Assembly: GCA_965230535.1 (NCBI GenBank)
Contig: OZ246009.1
Coordinates: 1,798,001 to 1,862,000 of the forward strand
From: JAUILH01 sp965230535
Lineage (GTDB): Bacteria > Bacteroidota > Bacteroidia > Flavobacteriales_D > JAUILH01
Direction of reading: 5' to 3'
DNA length: 64,000 nt
Part shown: positions 43,993-53,057 of the stretch, piece after piece
How positions within the stretch are numbered: the stretch's first letter is position 1
How the letters are laid out: every line of letters begins with the position of its first letter
Position numbers and translations under genes: made by a program
Notes under the pieces: generated by a model
Told to the model about the DNA's origin: nothing
Databases searched by the model: none
The model's input: only the letters and a program-made list of their open reading frames with translations

Positions 43993-44550
43993 ATGGCAAA
44001 AATATCCATCAATAAAGTCTCTGAAACTCCTGAAAAAGAGTACGCCAAAGCGGCTAAAAAACTGGTGCTGGGAAGTGACAGACCACCCTTGTTTACCCGT
44101 GTCATATTGATCGTTGCTTTAATTGCAATGTCTTACTACTTTCTTTGGAATGGGCTTAGGTATTTTGTAATCGACAACATTGACAGTTTAAATACTTCAG
44201 ATGCTGCCGTAGCCAAAGCAAAACTTCAAAAACTGGGAGAAGAACACAACATTTCAGATGCTGTTAAAACCTTCAAGCAGTATGGTTTGTTTATGCTAAT
44301 TTCTGCTGCCATTTCTTTGGTTGGAATGGCATTTATTTACAGAAGAAAGTTGTTTGGATATTACATTTTCCTTGTTGGATTGGTAGCCATGTTATTAACT
44401 CCATTTATTACACTTTCATGGAGTTACGTGACCAGTGAGGTCGATTTCTACGACTTCATTATCCCCCCTGTTTTAGGTTTTATCTTCTTCGTATCCTACA
44501 AAAGGTTGAAGAAACTAAAAGAGGAAGCACGTCTGTCGAAACTGGTTTAA
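43993..44550 (+). CDS. Hypothetical four-TM membrane protein
   Basis: 185 residues, start ATG 43993. Four hydrophobic segments: about 35-57, 102-120, 122-148 and 155-173, with a charged soluble loop between the first two (AKLQKLGEEHNISDAVKTFK) and a basic C-terminus (SYKRLKKLKEEARLSKLV). Not recognised. Its TAA stop overlaps that of the convergent ridA-like gene in TTAA. Confidence 0.68.
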   Translation: MAKISINKVSETPEKEYAKAAKKLVLGSDRPPLFTRVILIVALIAMSYYFLWNGLRYFVIDNIDSLNTSDAAVAKAKLQKLGEEHNISDAVKTFKQYGLFMLISAAISLVGMAFIYRRKLFGYYIFLVGLVAMLLTPFITLSWSYVTSEVDFYDFIIPPVLGFIFFVSYKRLKKLKEEARLSKLV

Positions 44551-44921
44551 GCCAGAGCAACAACAGAAATCTCCACATTTACATCTTTGGGCAATCTGGC
44601 CACTTCTACACATTCTCTTGCTGGAAAAGGCGCTTCAAAATAACTGCCATAAATCTCATTGATCTTTCCAAAATTCCCAAGATCTTTCAGGAAAATACTG
44701 CACTTGATCACTTTGTCTAAACCAGATCCGGCATCTTCCAAAAGCGCTTTAATATTTGACATCACCTGTCTTGTTTCTGCTTCTAATTCATCAGTTACCA
44801 GATTCCCGCTGGCAGGATCAATGGCAATCATGCCGCTTAAATACAAGGTGCCATTGGCTTCAATTGCCTGACTATAAGGACCAATTGGTTCAGGAGCATT
44901 TTTGGAATAAATAGCTTTCAT
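44547..44921 (-). CDS. ridA: RidA family enamine/imine deaminase
   Basis: 124 residues. It hydrolyses reactive 2-aminoacrylate and related enamines. PEPIGPYSQAI, YLSGMIAIDPASG, KCSIFLKDLGNFGKINEIY and the conserved arginine in ARECVEVARLPKDVNVEI are all present. The ATG at 44921 is the normal start (KAIYSKNAPEPIGPYSQ); a 19-residue extension is possible but not family-like. Confidence 0.93.
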   Translation of the reverse strand: MKAIYSKNAPEPIGPYSQAIEANGTLYLSGMIAIDPASGNLVTDELEAETRQVMSNIKALLEDAGSGLDKVIKCSIFLKDLGNFGKINEIYGSYFEAPFPARECVEVARLPKDVNVEISVVALA

Positions 44922-45009
44922 GTGTTTCAATCTATGGTTACCATATAAAGGTATAATTATTCCACTTAGAGTGGTCATTTTAGAAATAAACCCGGCACAA
45001 TGTTTTATT

Positions 45010-45033
45010 GTATGTACATACGTCTTAACTTTG
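45010..45033 (+). promoter_or_regulatory. Palindrome and -7 box before the transglutaminase-like gene
   Basis: GTATGTACATAC (45010-45021) is a perfect 12-bp palindrome, followed by TAACTTTG at 45026-45033 (TAnnTTTG), 9 nt before the ATG. It could be an operator. The ridA start on the other strand is 89 nt away. Confidence 0.45.
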
Positions 45034-45042
45034 ACTTAGTCA

Positions 45043-46029
45043 ATGAGTGATACAGAGAACCATACAAGTCCTGAAGTAGAACAACCTGGGAAAACTCCTA
45101 AAAAGAAGCGAGTATCGTGGTTGTCGGCTGTATTTGTCACTCTGATATCTCTGATCATTTGTATTCCCGTTTTCATCATCATCTACAGGTATATTCCTGC
45201 TATGCATATTGGAAGAATGAGGGTAGATCACATTGTGACTTTTGTTCCAATTCTGGCGCTCATCATATACATAGTGGTTAAGTTTAAAATGTTGATCTAT
45301 ATTCTTGGATCCGGAGCCATGGTTTGGTTAACCATCATGTCGATTACGGGCGAATACACAATGAGAAATTTGTATTACGATTACTCATCCATGTTGTACG
45401 CATTAAGAGATGGTGCAGTCCCCATTGAGTTTTTGGAGGAGAATGAGGAGTTTACAAATGAAGATAGAATTCGTGCAGCCATAGACTATAAAGAGGTGCG
45501 CCCGTATGCTGTGACCCTGGCAACCAAAAATTTCCGCGATTATTATGATTTGGCGCCTGGAAGGACCGTTATTCAAACGTTTTCTTTGTTTAAAGAGATT
45601 TATCCGCGTTGGGTCTATGTACACGATCCAAAGTTTGAAGATTATTTTGCGAAGGCCAGTGAAACCATGGAGTTTTTAAGTTCCGGAGATGGGACTTTTG
45701 CTGGTGACTGTGACGATTATTCAATTTTTATGGCGGCCTGTGTGAAAGCGATAGGAGGAGAGGTGAGATTGGTGAGAACCAGAATCATAAAGGAAGATGG
45801 AACCAAGGTAGGACATATATACCCTGAGGTTAAAATTGGAGATCAAAAAGATCTGGAATCGGCCACATATATGATAAAGGAGGTTCTGTTTAAGAGATGG
45901 GCAGAAGGAAAAGACATCATGTACCATGTTGATGATGATGGTATGGTGTGGCTGAATTTTGACTATAACGACCCTTTTCCAGGTGGAAGATACCAAAGCA
46001 ATATTAGAATTAGTGAAATAGAAATTTAA
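45043..46029 (+). CDS. Membrane protein with a transglutaminase-like (papain-fold) domain
   Basis: 328 residues. Three TM helices (about 28-52, 65-82 and 84-103), then a soluble region with the transglutaminase-core residues: cysteine C223 in GDCDDYSIFMAACVKA, the histidine in GHIYPEVKIG and the aspartate in FDYNDPFPGG. Such proteins are usually peptidases or amide-bond-forming enzymes acting at the membrane. Neither substrate nor side of the membrane is known. yaaA follows after 4 nt. Confidence 0.82.
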   Translation: MSDTENHTSPEVEQPGKTPKKKRVSWLSAVFVTLISLIICIPVFIIIYRYIPAMHIGRMRVDHIVTFVPILALIIYIVVKFKMLIYILGSGAMVWLTIMSITGEYTMRNLYYDYSSMLYALRDGAVPIEFLEENEEFTNEDRIRAAIDYKEVRPYAVTLATKNFRDYYDLAPGRTVIQTFSLFKEIYPRWVYVHDPKFEDYFAKASETMEFLSSGDGTFAGDCDDYSIFMAACVKAIGGEVRLVRTRIIKEDGTKVGHIYPEVKIGDQKDLESATYMIKEVLFKRWAEGKDIMYHVDDDGMVWLNFDYNDPFPGGRYQSNIRISEIEI

Positions 46030-46033
46030 CGAT

Positions 46034-46801
46034 ATGATCATTCTTTTATCCCCGGCAAAATCTTTAGAGTTTGACTTTGATAGCAGCGAGCATCAGACCA
46101 CGACTCCGGTTTTGTTGGACAGAGCAGATAAACTGGCTCAGAAATTAAAAAAATACAGTGCTAAGAAAATCGGGACACTCATGTCATTGAGTCCAGCCTT
46201 GTCAGACCTGAACTACCAACGCTATCAGGATTGGGCAGTGCCATTCAACGATACAGCCAAACCGGCCTTATTGGCCTTTAGAGGAGATGTGTATCGCGGA
46301 ATGGGTGCACAGACGTTTTCTAAGAAAGATCTCGATTTTGCGCAGAACCACCTTAGAATTCTAAGTGGTTTGTATGGTGTATTGAAGCCTCTGGACTTGA
46401 TGTTGCCGTACAGGTTGGAAATGGGAACCAGGATGAAGGTGACACCTAAGGTCACTAATCTCTATAAGTACTGGGGAGATGTGATCACTGACGAATTGAA
46501 TAAGGATTTGGAAGCTTCAGGTTCAAACCTGATAGTCAATGTAGCTTCTAATGAGTATTTCAAAGCTGTGAATACCAAGAAACTCAATGGCGAGTTGATT
46601 AACTGTGCTTTTAAGGATAATAAGAATGGGGAGTACAAGGCCATTATGACTTTTGCCAAGCTGGCGAGAGGTTACATGTCGAGATATTTGGTGAAAAATA
46701 AAATTACAGACCTGGATGGCGTCAAAGCATTTGCAGAAGAAGGGTATGTGCTCAATCGAGATTTAAGTGATGGAAACGATTTGGTTTTCACAAGAGGATA
46801 A
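46034..46801 (+). CDS. yaaA: Peroxide stress protein YaaA
   Basis: 255 residues, the normal length. YaaA limits free iron during peroxide stress in E. coli and binds DNA. Conserved ILLSPAKSLEF at the start, AFRGDVYRGMGAQTFSKKDL, LRILSGLYGVLKPLD and VASNEYFKAVN. It sits behind the transglutaminase-like gene and is followed by a terminator. Confidence 0.95.
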   Translation: MIILLSPAKSLEFDFDSSEHQTTTPVLLDRADKLAQKLKKYSAKKIGTLMSLSPALSDLNYQRYQDWAVPFNDTAKPALLAFRGDVYRGMGAQTFSKKDLDFAQNHLRILSGLYGVLKPLDLMLPYRLEMGTRMKVTPKVTNLYKYWGDVITDELNKDLEASGSNLIVNVASNEYFKAVNTKKLNGELINCAFKDNKNGEYKAIMTFAKLARGYMSRYLVKNKITDLDGVKAFAEEGYVLNRDLSDGNDLVFTRG

Positions 46802-46804
46802 AAC

Positions 46805-46837
46805 AAAAAAGCCCGGACATTGAGCCGGGCTTTTTTT
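46805..46837. terminator. Bidirectional rho-independent terminator
   Basis: GCCCGG/CCGGGC stem, 8-nt loop, six A and seven T residues. Lies between convergent yaaA and the DUF5684 gene. Confidence 0.92.
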
Positions 46838-46857
46838 ATTAGTATAGAATAGTTTTT

Positions 46858-47208
46858 TTAGCCGTCAATTACATCTGGGTTTGAGTTTCCATTGCCAACG
46901 TACTGAGCGTCTCCGAAACCAAGAATCGGCCAGAAAATACCTCCAAGGAAGAATAAACCAATTCCAAAACTGGAATCTTTTCCATAGTTAGTGGCAACGC
47001 TTTGGCATAATTGCCATAGCACGTAGATGTTGTAAAGAGGAATAAAAACTGCCCACCAGTCTGTTCTGCCTCCAATTTTAAACATTACAATGATATTATA
47101 GATAGGTACAAGACACGCCCATCCAGGTTCGCCGGCCTTTTCAAATGCTTTCCACATTCCGGCAATTACAACAGCCATTATGGCCAAATAAATCACGATT
47201 ATAATCAT
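46858..47208 (-). CDS. DUF5684-like small membrane protein
   Basis: 116 residues, three to four TM segments. KAGEPGWACLVPIYNIIVMF with GGRTDWWAVFIPLYN is the DUF5684-like hallmark. The same motif (KAGEESWKGYVPGYNLFVWL) opens the lepB protein at 31950. Function unknown. No clear operon partner. Confidence 0.8.
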   Translation of the reverse strand: MIIIVIYLAIMAVVIAGMWKAFEKAGEPGWACLVPIYNIIVMFKIGGRTDWWAVFIPLYNIYVLWQLCQSVATNYGKDSSFGIGLFFLGGIFWPILGFGDAQYVGNGNSNPDVIDG

Positions 47209-47268
47209 AGTCTTTAGTTTTGATGAGCATTAAATGTAGACATATTTATTTACAAAAGGAAGTCCGCG

Positions 47269-47730
47269 CTATTTTTTTGTTGTAGCTCTGTATGAGACCT
47301 TTAGAACACCATTAACTACTTTTTTGCCACTCAATTGTTCATCAAAAAATACGGTAGAGGGCAAGCTGATTTCATCTTTGGGATTGTCTGTAAGAAAACG
47401 AGCCAATTCATGTTCGTACCTGTTCTCAGAAACTTTCCTTATGCCATAATCACGCCCCAGGAAGTTAATCGGATGTTCTGTGTTAACATTTAACTTCAGA
47501 CAATAATAATTTTCCAACTCCTTAATAATCGTGCTATCCTTGAATGTTGTTTGTTCCTGCATCAGGCAGAATTTGCACCAATCAGCATGAATAAATACCA
47601 TAATGGGTTTCATTTCAACAGACAAACTATCATTTAAATCTTCAAAACTTGTCCATGAGATTTCTTGAGATTGACATGTACACGACATAGAAAGCAATGC
47701 ACCAAACAGTATGTTTCTTATAAGTCTCAC
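47269..47730 (-). CDS. Secreted thioredoxin-like protein
   Basis: 153 residues. Signal peptide (about 1-22), then a thioredoxin-fold with the redox motif WCKFC at 51-55 (HADWCKFCLMQEQTTFKD). It resembles the thioredoxin_7 group that handles periplasmic disulfides or metal-protein maturation. The GTG start at 47730 overlaps the stop of the upstream TonB receptor (GTGA), so it is coupled to it. Confidence 0.87.
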   Translation of the reverse strand: MRLIRNILFGALLSMSCTCQSQEISWTSFEDLNDSLSVEMKPIMVFIHADWCKFCLMQEQTTFKDSTIIKELENYYCLKLNVNTEHPINFLGRDYGIRKVSENRYEHELARFLTDNPKDEISLPSTVFFDEQLSGKKVVNGVLKVSYRATTKK

Positions 47731-50015
47731 TGAACATTGAATTTCACACCGATAAAACCTCTGATTCCCTGATTAGGTGCAAACACATAACTTGGATCAA
47801 AACTCATGGCATTGGGGTTGTTTGGTGTCGCTATCACGTTCCCATTAGAATCGAAAGTCACGCCCTGGTCGAATGGATCGAATGCACGGGCAATACTATT
47901 GGCAGGAGGCGTGTAGTTTAAAAGATTCTTTACCCCGCCATAAACGGTCCATTTGTCAGAAATGGTTTTGCTTAACTTGATGTTTTGAAGGCTCCACCAA
48001 GGAGAAGTATCAGCTCTGGGGTCCAAAGTACCTAAAACGGGTAGCCTCATCGGGCCGTATAAGTTTCCGGTATAATCGATATCCAACCCAAGTTTATTGA
48101 TGGTGTAAGACACACTCCAGACACCGGAAGCTCTCTCAGTTAAGATTTGCTGTTCTCTCAAGCCCTGGTCTTCATAAAATACATCCATAATGGTTGCACC
48201 CGCCATGAACTTCAAACCATTGTCAAGAGCCAGATCAAGATTAATGGTGATTCCTTTAGACACTGCAAATCCATCCAAATTGTCGTAAATAATCTTGTTA
48301 GGGTCGGTATCATAATCGGCAATGATTCTGTTGTTGAAGTAGGTATAAAATGCGCTAATGTCAGCCCCGAAATAGTGTTTTTTATTGATGAACCACTTCT
48401 TAACCAAATTAACATTGGTATTCCAGCTTGTTTCTGGTGCCAGTTGATCGGCAAATACCACAGATCTGGCTCCTGTTAGGGCCGCATGATCCTCGGTAAA
48501 CACGTTGGCTACGCGATAACCATTTCCTGCACTGATACGGAAAATGGTCGTTTTGGAAGGATTGTTCCATTTATAGTTGATTCTGGGAGACCAAATAGGA
48601 CCATGAAAGCTATTGTAATCATATCTTAAGCCAATCAATAACTGGTTTTGAAGATTGAATCTGATATGGTCCTGAATGAAAGCTCCGGGTAAAAAAGTAC
48701 CATTGGGGTTATTCACGCTAAAGCCAAGAGAGTCTACAATCTCAGTTGCAACAGTATTGTCGTCATACCTGGTATACCTTAAGCTTGCTCCTGTCAGAAG
48801 TTCATGTTTTTCACTCAGGTTTTCTGCCCATACTAACTGACCAAATCCAATGGTTTGATCGGCGATATATTTCATCGATCCGTAAACAGAATTTTGTTGA
48901 TGTCCATTGGCACTGAATTGCAGTTTTACACCGGACAAACCGTGAACTTCATAGGTGCCATAAGTTTCCCATCGGCTCGTATAAATACTCTCACCATAAA
49001 CTTCTTCGCCACCACGATATTGGGGATTCCAGTTCATTTGTCCGCCCCAACGATCTTCATATACATAGCGAGCAGCAATGGATAGCAGCTTACCATCCTT
49101 TCTGTCGAATAGCCACTTATTAAATACCGACAACCTGTCCTGCAAGGTAATGTCTGTGAAACCATCATTGTTGTTATCAATGGGAAGGTCATACTTGAAG
49201 TAATTCACACCCAGTAAAACATCAGACTTCTTACCAACATTGAATTTCATCCCTAAATCGTTGTTAAACTCTGCCCAGGAGGTTCCCATAACATCCAAAC
49301 TTACAACGGGGGCATTTTTAGGACTTCTTGTAATGACATTGATAATGCCTCCCACGGCTTCAGAACCATATAGAGTAGAAGCAGGTCCCTTTACAACCTC
49401 AATACGCTCAATCAACGACTGTGGAATGCCATTTAATCCATAAACAGTAGATAAACCACTTACAATAGGCATTCCGTCTATCAATACCATGGTATACGGT
49501 CCCTCAAGTCCGTTGATATGAATATCACCTGTATTACATACATTACAGTTTAATTGAGGTCTAACGCCATTGATATTTTGCAAGGATTCGAAAAGAGAAG
49601 GAGTAGGGTTAGCAGTAAAGAAATCCTTGGTATACACTTCAACGGGAACGGGAGAATCCAGTTTGGATATCGGACGCATAGTTCCGGAAATCGTAAGAGG
49701 TCCCAGGTCTTCATCACTTTCCAACATCTGGATGGTTCCAAGATCCAAATTCGAGTTTTCTATGTTTATGGGGATAATTTGGGTTTGATAACCTACCAAT
49801 TCAATTTCAAGTGTGTCTACACCAGCTTTTAGACCTTCTATTTTAAAATGTCCCTGGATCTGACTTCTTGTAAACTGCTGTGCATTTTTCAATTTCACTG
49901 CTGCAAAAGGTACCGGGTTATCCTGATTTTTTAATTGACCAGAGATACTCCCGGACTGAGCCTTTAGGGCCGTAAATCCGGTTAGAACAAGTAAAAAAGC
50001 AACAATAAGACGCAT
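47727..50015 (-). CDS. TonB-dependent outer-membrane receptor with a CxxC plug motif
   Basis: 762 residues. Signal peptide (MRLIVAFLLVLTGFTALKAQ), carboxypeptidase-regulatory-like domain (about 21-95), plug (about 105-230) with INGLEGPYTMVLIDGMP and VVKGPASTLYGSEAVGG, and a 22-strand-type barrel ending in a C-terminal aromatic strand (GIRGFIGVKFNVQ). The plug carries CNVC about 157-160, shared by a subset of receptors in this phylum. The cargo is probably a metal chelate. Its promoter is divergent from a DtxR/MntR-type regulator and overlaps a palindrome. Start ATG 50015; ATG 50036 is possible but places seven polar residues before the signal. Confidence 0.92.
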   Translation of the reverse strand: MRLIVAFLLVLTGFTALKAQSGSISGQLKNQDNPVPFAAVKLKNAQQFTRSQIQGHFKIEGLKAGVDTLEIELVGYQTQIIPINIENSNLDLGTIQMLESDEDLGPLTISGTMRPISKLDSPVPVEVYTKDFFTANPTPSLFESLQNINGVRPQLNCNVCNTGDIHINGLEGPYTMVLIDGMPIVSGLSTVYGLNGIPQSLIERIEVVKGPASTLYGSEAVGGIINVITRSPKNAPVVSLDVMGTSWAEFNNDLGMKFNVGKKSDVLLGVNYFKYDLPIDNNNDGFTDITLQDRLSVFNKWLFDRKDGKLLSIAARYVYEDRWGGQMNWNPQYRGGEEVYGESIYTSRWETYGTYEVHGLSGVKLQFSANGHQQNSVYGSMKYIADQTIGFGQLVWAENLSEKHELLTGASLRYTRYDDNTVATEIVDSLGFSVNNPNGTFLPGAFIQDHIRFNLQNQLLIGLRYDYNSFHGPIWSPRINYKWNNPSKTTIFRISAGNGYRVANVFTEDHAALTGARSVVFADQLAPETSWNTNVNLVKKWFINKKHYFGADISAFYTYFNNRIIADYDTDPNKIIYDNLDGFAVSKGITINLDLALDNGLKFMAGATIMDVFYEDQGLREQQILTERASGVWSVSYTINKLGLDIDYTGNLYGPMRLPVLGTLDPRADTSPWWSLQNIKLSKTISDKWTVYGGVKNLLNYTPPANSIARAFDPFDQGVTFDSNGNVIATPNNPNAMSFDPSYVFAPNQGIRGFIGVKFNVQ

Positions 50016-50038
50016 CAAATCATAATTATTAGACATTG

Positions 50039-50068
50039 CAAATATAAAAAGTTAGATTGATCTAACAA
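50039..50068 (-). promoter_or_regulatory. Receptor promoter with an embedded palindromic operator
   Basis: On the minus strand: TTG at 50068-50066, exactly 19 nt, TATATTTG at 50046-50039. The spacer holds GTTAGAT-TG-ATCTAAC (50051-50066), a perfect 7-2-7 inverted repeat. A bound regulator would block the promoter. The adjacent DtxR/MntR-type gene is the natural candidate (inference). Confidence 0.8.
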
Positions 50069-50091
50069 TATAAAATCTACTTTATTAGCCA

Positions 50092-50099
50092 TATATTTG
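50092..50099 (+). promoter_or_regulatory. -7 box of the metalloregulator gene
   Basis: TATATTTG fits TAnnTTTG, 15 nt before the ATG at 50115. No good -33 TTG at 19 nt, so the promoter is probably weaker than the divergent one. Confidence 0.55.
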
Positions 50100-50114
50100 T
50101 TGAGATTCACGTCT

Positions 50115-50771
50115 ATGGCATCACAAACAGTAGAAAACTACCTTAAAGCGCTGTATAAATTAGCAGGACAATCGGGAGAAATAAACGTCTCCGATTTGAG
50201 CTTGCATTTAAAGGTAAGCAAGCCTACTGCCAACAGTATGGTGAAAAAACTGGCCAAAGAAAACATGGTGATTTATGAAAAATACAAGCCACTTCAACTT
50301 ACTGAAAAGGGGAGAAAGGCTGCTGCTTTAATCATCAGAAAACATAGATTAACGGAGATGTTCCTGGTTGAGAAAATGGGATTTGGTTGGGAAGAAGTAC
50401 ATGAAATAGCAGAACAAATGGAACACATTAAATCTCCTGCCTTTTTCAATAAAATGGATGAGATATTGGAACATCCCAACATTGATCCGCACGGTTCTCC
50501 CATTCCTGATGAAGAAGGCAACATTGTTCTTCCTGAATATGATTTACTCAGCGATTGTGAAATTGGAGAAGAACTTAAACTGGTAGCTGTTACCCATTCG
50601 TCACTGGAATTCTTAAAATTTCTGAATACCAGAGACATTAAACTGGGACAAAAAATGAAAGTGAGTAGGAAAGAAGCCTTTGACGGTTCAATGATTTTAC
50701 TCTTTTCAGACGGCAGGGAAGAAACACTGAGTGTCATTGTGTGTCAAAAATTGATGGTAGAAAAGATTTAA
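50115..50771 (+). CDS. DtxR/MntR-family metal-dependent transcriptional regulator
   Basis: 218 residues. N-terminal winged helix (about 5-65; GEINVSDLSLHLKVSKPTAN), dimerisation and metal-binding helices (IIRKHRLTEMFLVEKMGFG, EEVHEIAEQMEHIKS) with the histidine and glutamate ligands typical of MntR/DtxR, and a C-terminal FeoA-like domain (about 140-215). It should sense Mn(II) or Fe(II) and repress metal uptake. The specificity is not clear from the sequence. Start ATG 50115; a TTG at 50097 adds six residues and overlaps the -7 box. Confidence 0.92.
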   Translation: MASQTVENYLKALYKLAGQSGEINVSDLSLHLKVSKPTANSMVKKLAKENMVIYEKYKPLQLTEKGRKAAALIIRKHRLTEMFLVEKMGFGWEEVHEIAEQMEHIKSPAFFNKMDEILEHPNIDPHGSPIPDEEGNIVLPEYDLLSDCEIGEELKLVAVTHSSLEFLKFLNTRDIKLGQKMKVSRKEAFDGSMILLFSDGREETLSVIVCQKLMVEKI

Positions 50772-50811
50772 CCGTTCATCAAATAATATCGCATCAAAGA
50801 ATGTAAAACCA

Positions 50812-50819
50812 TAATTTTG
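50812..50819 (+). promoter_or_regulatory. -7 box 5 nt before the S9 peptidase start
   Basis: TAATTTTG fits TAnnTTTG and ends 5 nt before the ATG at 50825, so the transcript may be nearly leaderless. No -33 element is evident. Confidence 0.5.
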
Positions 50820-50824
50820 GTAGT

Positions 50825-52999
50825 ATGAAATATTTGTTAGTTCCTATCGTGGCGATTAGCCTTGTGTCGTGCTCAGGCGAAAAATCAGAGAAAAAAGAAG
50901 ATAAAGTTGAGAAAGACGCAAAAGCAGAAGAGAAAACTATGGAAAAATTAAGCTATCCGGAAACCAAGAAAGGAGACGTGGTAGATACCTATTTTGAGGT
51001 TGATGTGGCCGATCCTTACCGTTGGCTGGAAGATGATATGTCCGATGAAACAGCAGATTGGGTTAAAAGACAGAATGAATTGACCTTTTCATACCTTAAT
51101 CAGATTCCATACAGAAGTAAGTTGGAAGATCGTTTAACGGAATTATGGAACTACGAAAAATTAGGATCGCCTTTTAAAAGAGGAGACTATACTTATTATT
51201 ATAAGAACGACGGACTTCAGAACCAATACGTTATTTACAGAAAGGGAGAAGATGGAGAAGAAGAGACTTTTTTAGATCCCAATACATTCTCTGAAGATGG
51301 TACAACTTCATTGGGACAGGTGAGTTTCTCTAAATCAGGAAAATTGGCTGCATATGCCATTTCTGAGGGCGGAAGCGACTGGAGAAAAATCATCATCATT
51401 GATGCAGAAACCAAGGAACAAATAGAAGACACTCTGGTTGACGTTAAATTTAGCGGTATTTCATGGTTGGGAGACGCAGGTTTCTTTTACTCAAGTTACG
51501 ACAAACCGGAAGGGAGCGAATTATCAGCCAAAACCGATCAACACAAACTGTACTACCACAAGCTTAATACAGCACAATCTGAGGACGTGGTACTATATGG
51601 AGAAAAAGCGAGTGAAAAGAGACGTTACGTTGGAGGAAGTGTGACTGAAGACGATCATTACTTATTCATTAGTGCCAGCACATCTACCTCAGGAAACGAA
51701 TTGTATGTGGTTGATCTTAGTGTGAATATGGAGATTGGTCAACATCCAATTAAGCCAATCATCACAGGGTTCGACAATGATTCTTATGTATTGGATAACG
51801 AAGACAGCAAGCTGTTTATCGTGACAAACCTGGATGCACCAAACAAGAAAATTGTAACTGTAGACGCCAGTGATCCGGGAAAAGAAAATTGGGAAGACTT
51901 TATTCCTGAGACCGAGTATGTATTGTCTCCTTCCACAGGTTCTGGTTACGTATTCGCAAGTTATATGGTAGATGCCATTTCGCAGATAAAGCAGTACAGC
52001 TACGAAGGCGAGTTAATCAGAGAAGTTGAATTGCCAGGTATTGGTACAGCTTCAGGGTTTGGAAGCAAAAAAGAAGCTGAAGTGATTTACTATTCATTCA
52101 CGAACTACAAAACTCCGGGAAGTACATTTACTTACGATCCGGAAACAGGTAAATCTGAAAACTACTGGTCACCACAAATCGATTTTGATTCAGACAAGTT
52201 TGAATCAAAACAAGTATTCTATACGTCTAAAGATGGTACCAAAGTGCCGATGATCATTACCTATAAGAAAGGCATCAAATTAGACGGTACCAATCCTACG
52301 ATTCTTTATGGCTACGGAGGGTTTAATGTGAGCCTTCAGCCTTACTTTAGTGTGAGCAATGCTGTTTGGATGGAGCACGGTGGAATTTATGCTGTGGCCA
52401 ACCTCAGAGGAGGAGGAGAATACGGTCGTGAATGGCATGATGCAGGTATCAAAATGAACAAGCAGAATGTGTTTGACGACTTCATCGCTGCTGGAGAATA
52501 CCTGATTAGTGAGAACTACACATCTTCAGATTATCTTGCTGTGAGAGGAGGATCTAACGGTGGACTTTTGGTTGGAGCTGTGATGACTCAAAGACCAGAC
52601 TTAATGAAAGTGGCCATTCCGGCTGTAGGTGTGTTAGATATGTTAAGATATCACACTTTTACTGCAGGAGCTGGCTGGGCGTATGATTATGGTACATCTG
52701 AGGATTCTAAAGAAATGTTTGAATACCTGAAGGGCTACTCACCTGTACACAACGTAAAAGAAGGCGTTGAATATCCTGCAACTATGGTAACTACGGGAGA
52801 TCATGACGACAGAGTTGTACCTGCACATTCTTTCAAATTTGCTGCCGAATTGCAAGCTAAGCAAACTGGAACCAATCCTACTTTGATCAGAATTGAAACC
52901 AATGCTGGTCACGGAGCGGGCACGCCGGTTGATAAGATCATTGATCAATCTGCGGATGCATTTGCATTCATTCTGTGGAACATGGGTGTTGAGCTTTAG
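50825..52999 (+). CDS. Prolyl oligopeptidase (S9 family), lipoprotein
   Basis: 724 residues. Lipoprotein signal with C17 (SLVSCSG), a Lys/Glu-rich linker, a seven-bladed propeller region (about 100-440) and an alpha/beta hydrolase domain. The triad is S577 in GGSNGG, D662 in GDHDDRVVP and H696 in NAGHGAG. It cleaves after proline in short peptides, probably in the periplasm or at the outer membrane. Single gene. Confidence 0.95.
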   Translation: MKYLLVPIVAISLVSCSGEKSEKKEDKVEKDAKAEEKTMEKLSYPETKKGDVVDTYFEVDVADPYRWLEDDMSDETADWVKRQNELTFSYLNQIPYRSKLEDRLTELWNYEKLGSPFKRGDYTYYYKNDGLQNQYVIYRKGEDGEEETFLDPNTFSEDGTTSLGQVSFSKSGKLAAYAISEGGSDWRKIIIIDAETKEQIEDTLVDVKFSGISWLGDAGFFYSSYDKPEGSELSAKTDQHKLYYHKLNTAQSEDVVLYGEKASEKRRYVGGSVTEDDHYLFISASTSTSGNELYVVDLSVNMEIGQHPIKPIITGFDNDSYVLDNEDSKLFIVTNLDAPNKKIVTVDASDPGKENWEDFIPETEYVLSPSTGSGYVFASYMVDAISQIKQYSYEGELIREVELPGIGTASGFGSKKEAEVIYYSFTNYKTPGSTFTYDPETGKSENYWSPQIDFDSDKFESKQVFYTSKDGTKVPMIITYKKGIKLDGTNPTILYGYGGFNVSLQPYFSVSNAVWMEHGGIYAVANLRGGGEYGREWHDAGIKMNKQNVFDDFIAAGEYLISENYTSSDYLAVRGGSNGGLLVGAVMTQRPDLMKVAIPAVGVLDMLRYHTFTAGAGWAYDYGTSEDSKEMFEYLKGYSPVHNVKEGVEYPATMVTTGDHDDRVVPAHSFKFAAELQAKQTGTNPTLIRIETNAGHGAGTPVDKIIDQSADAFAFILWNMGVEL

Positions 53000-53057
53000 T
53001 TGATCGTGGAAAAATAGAAGTCTGCCGAATTTCATTAAAAATACCCCTTTTCTGGTA

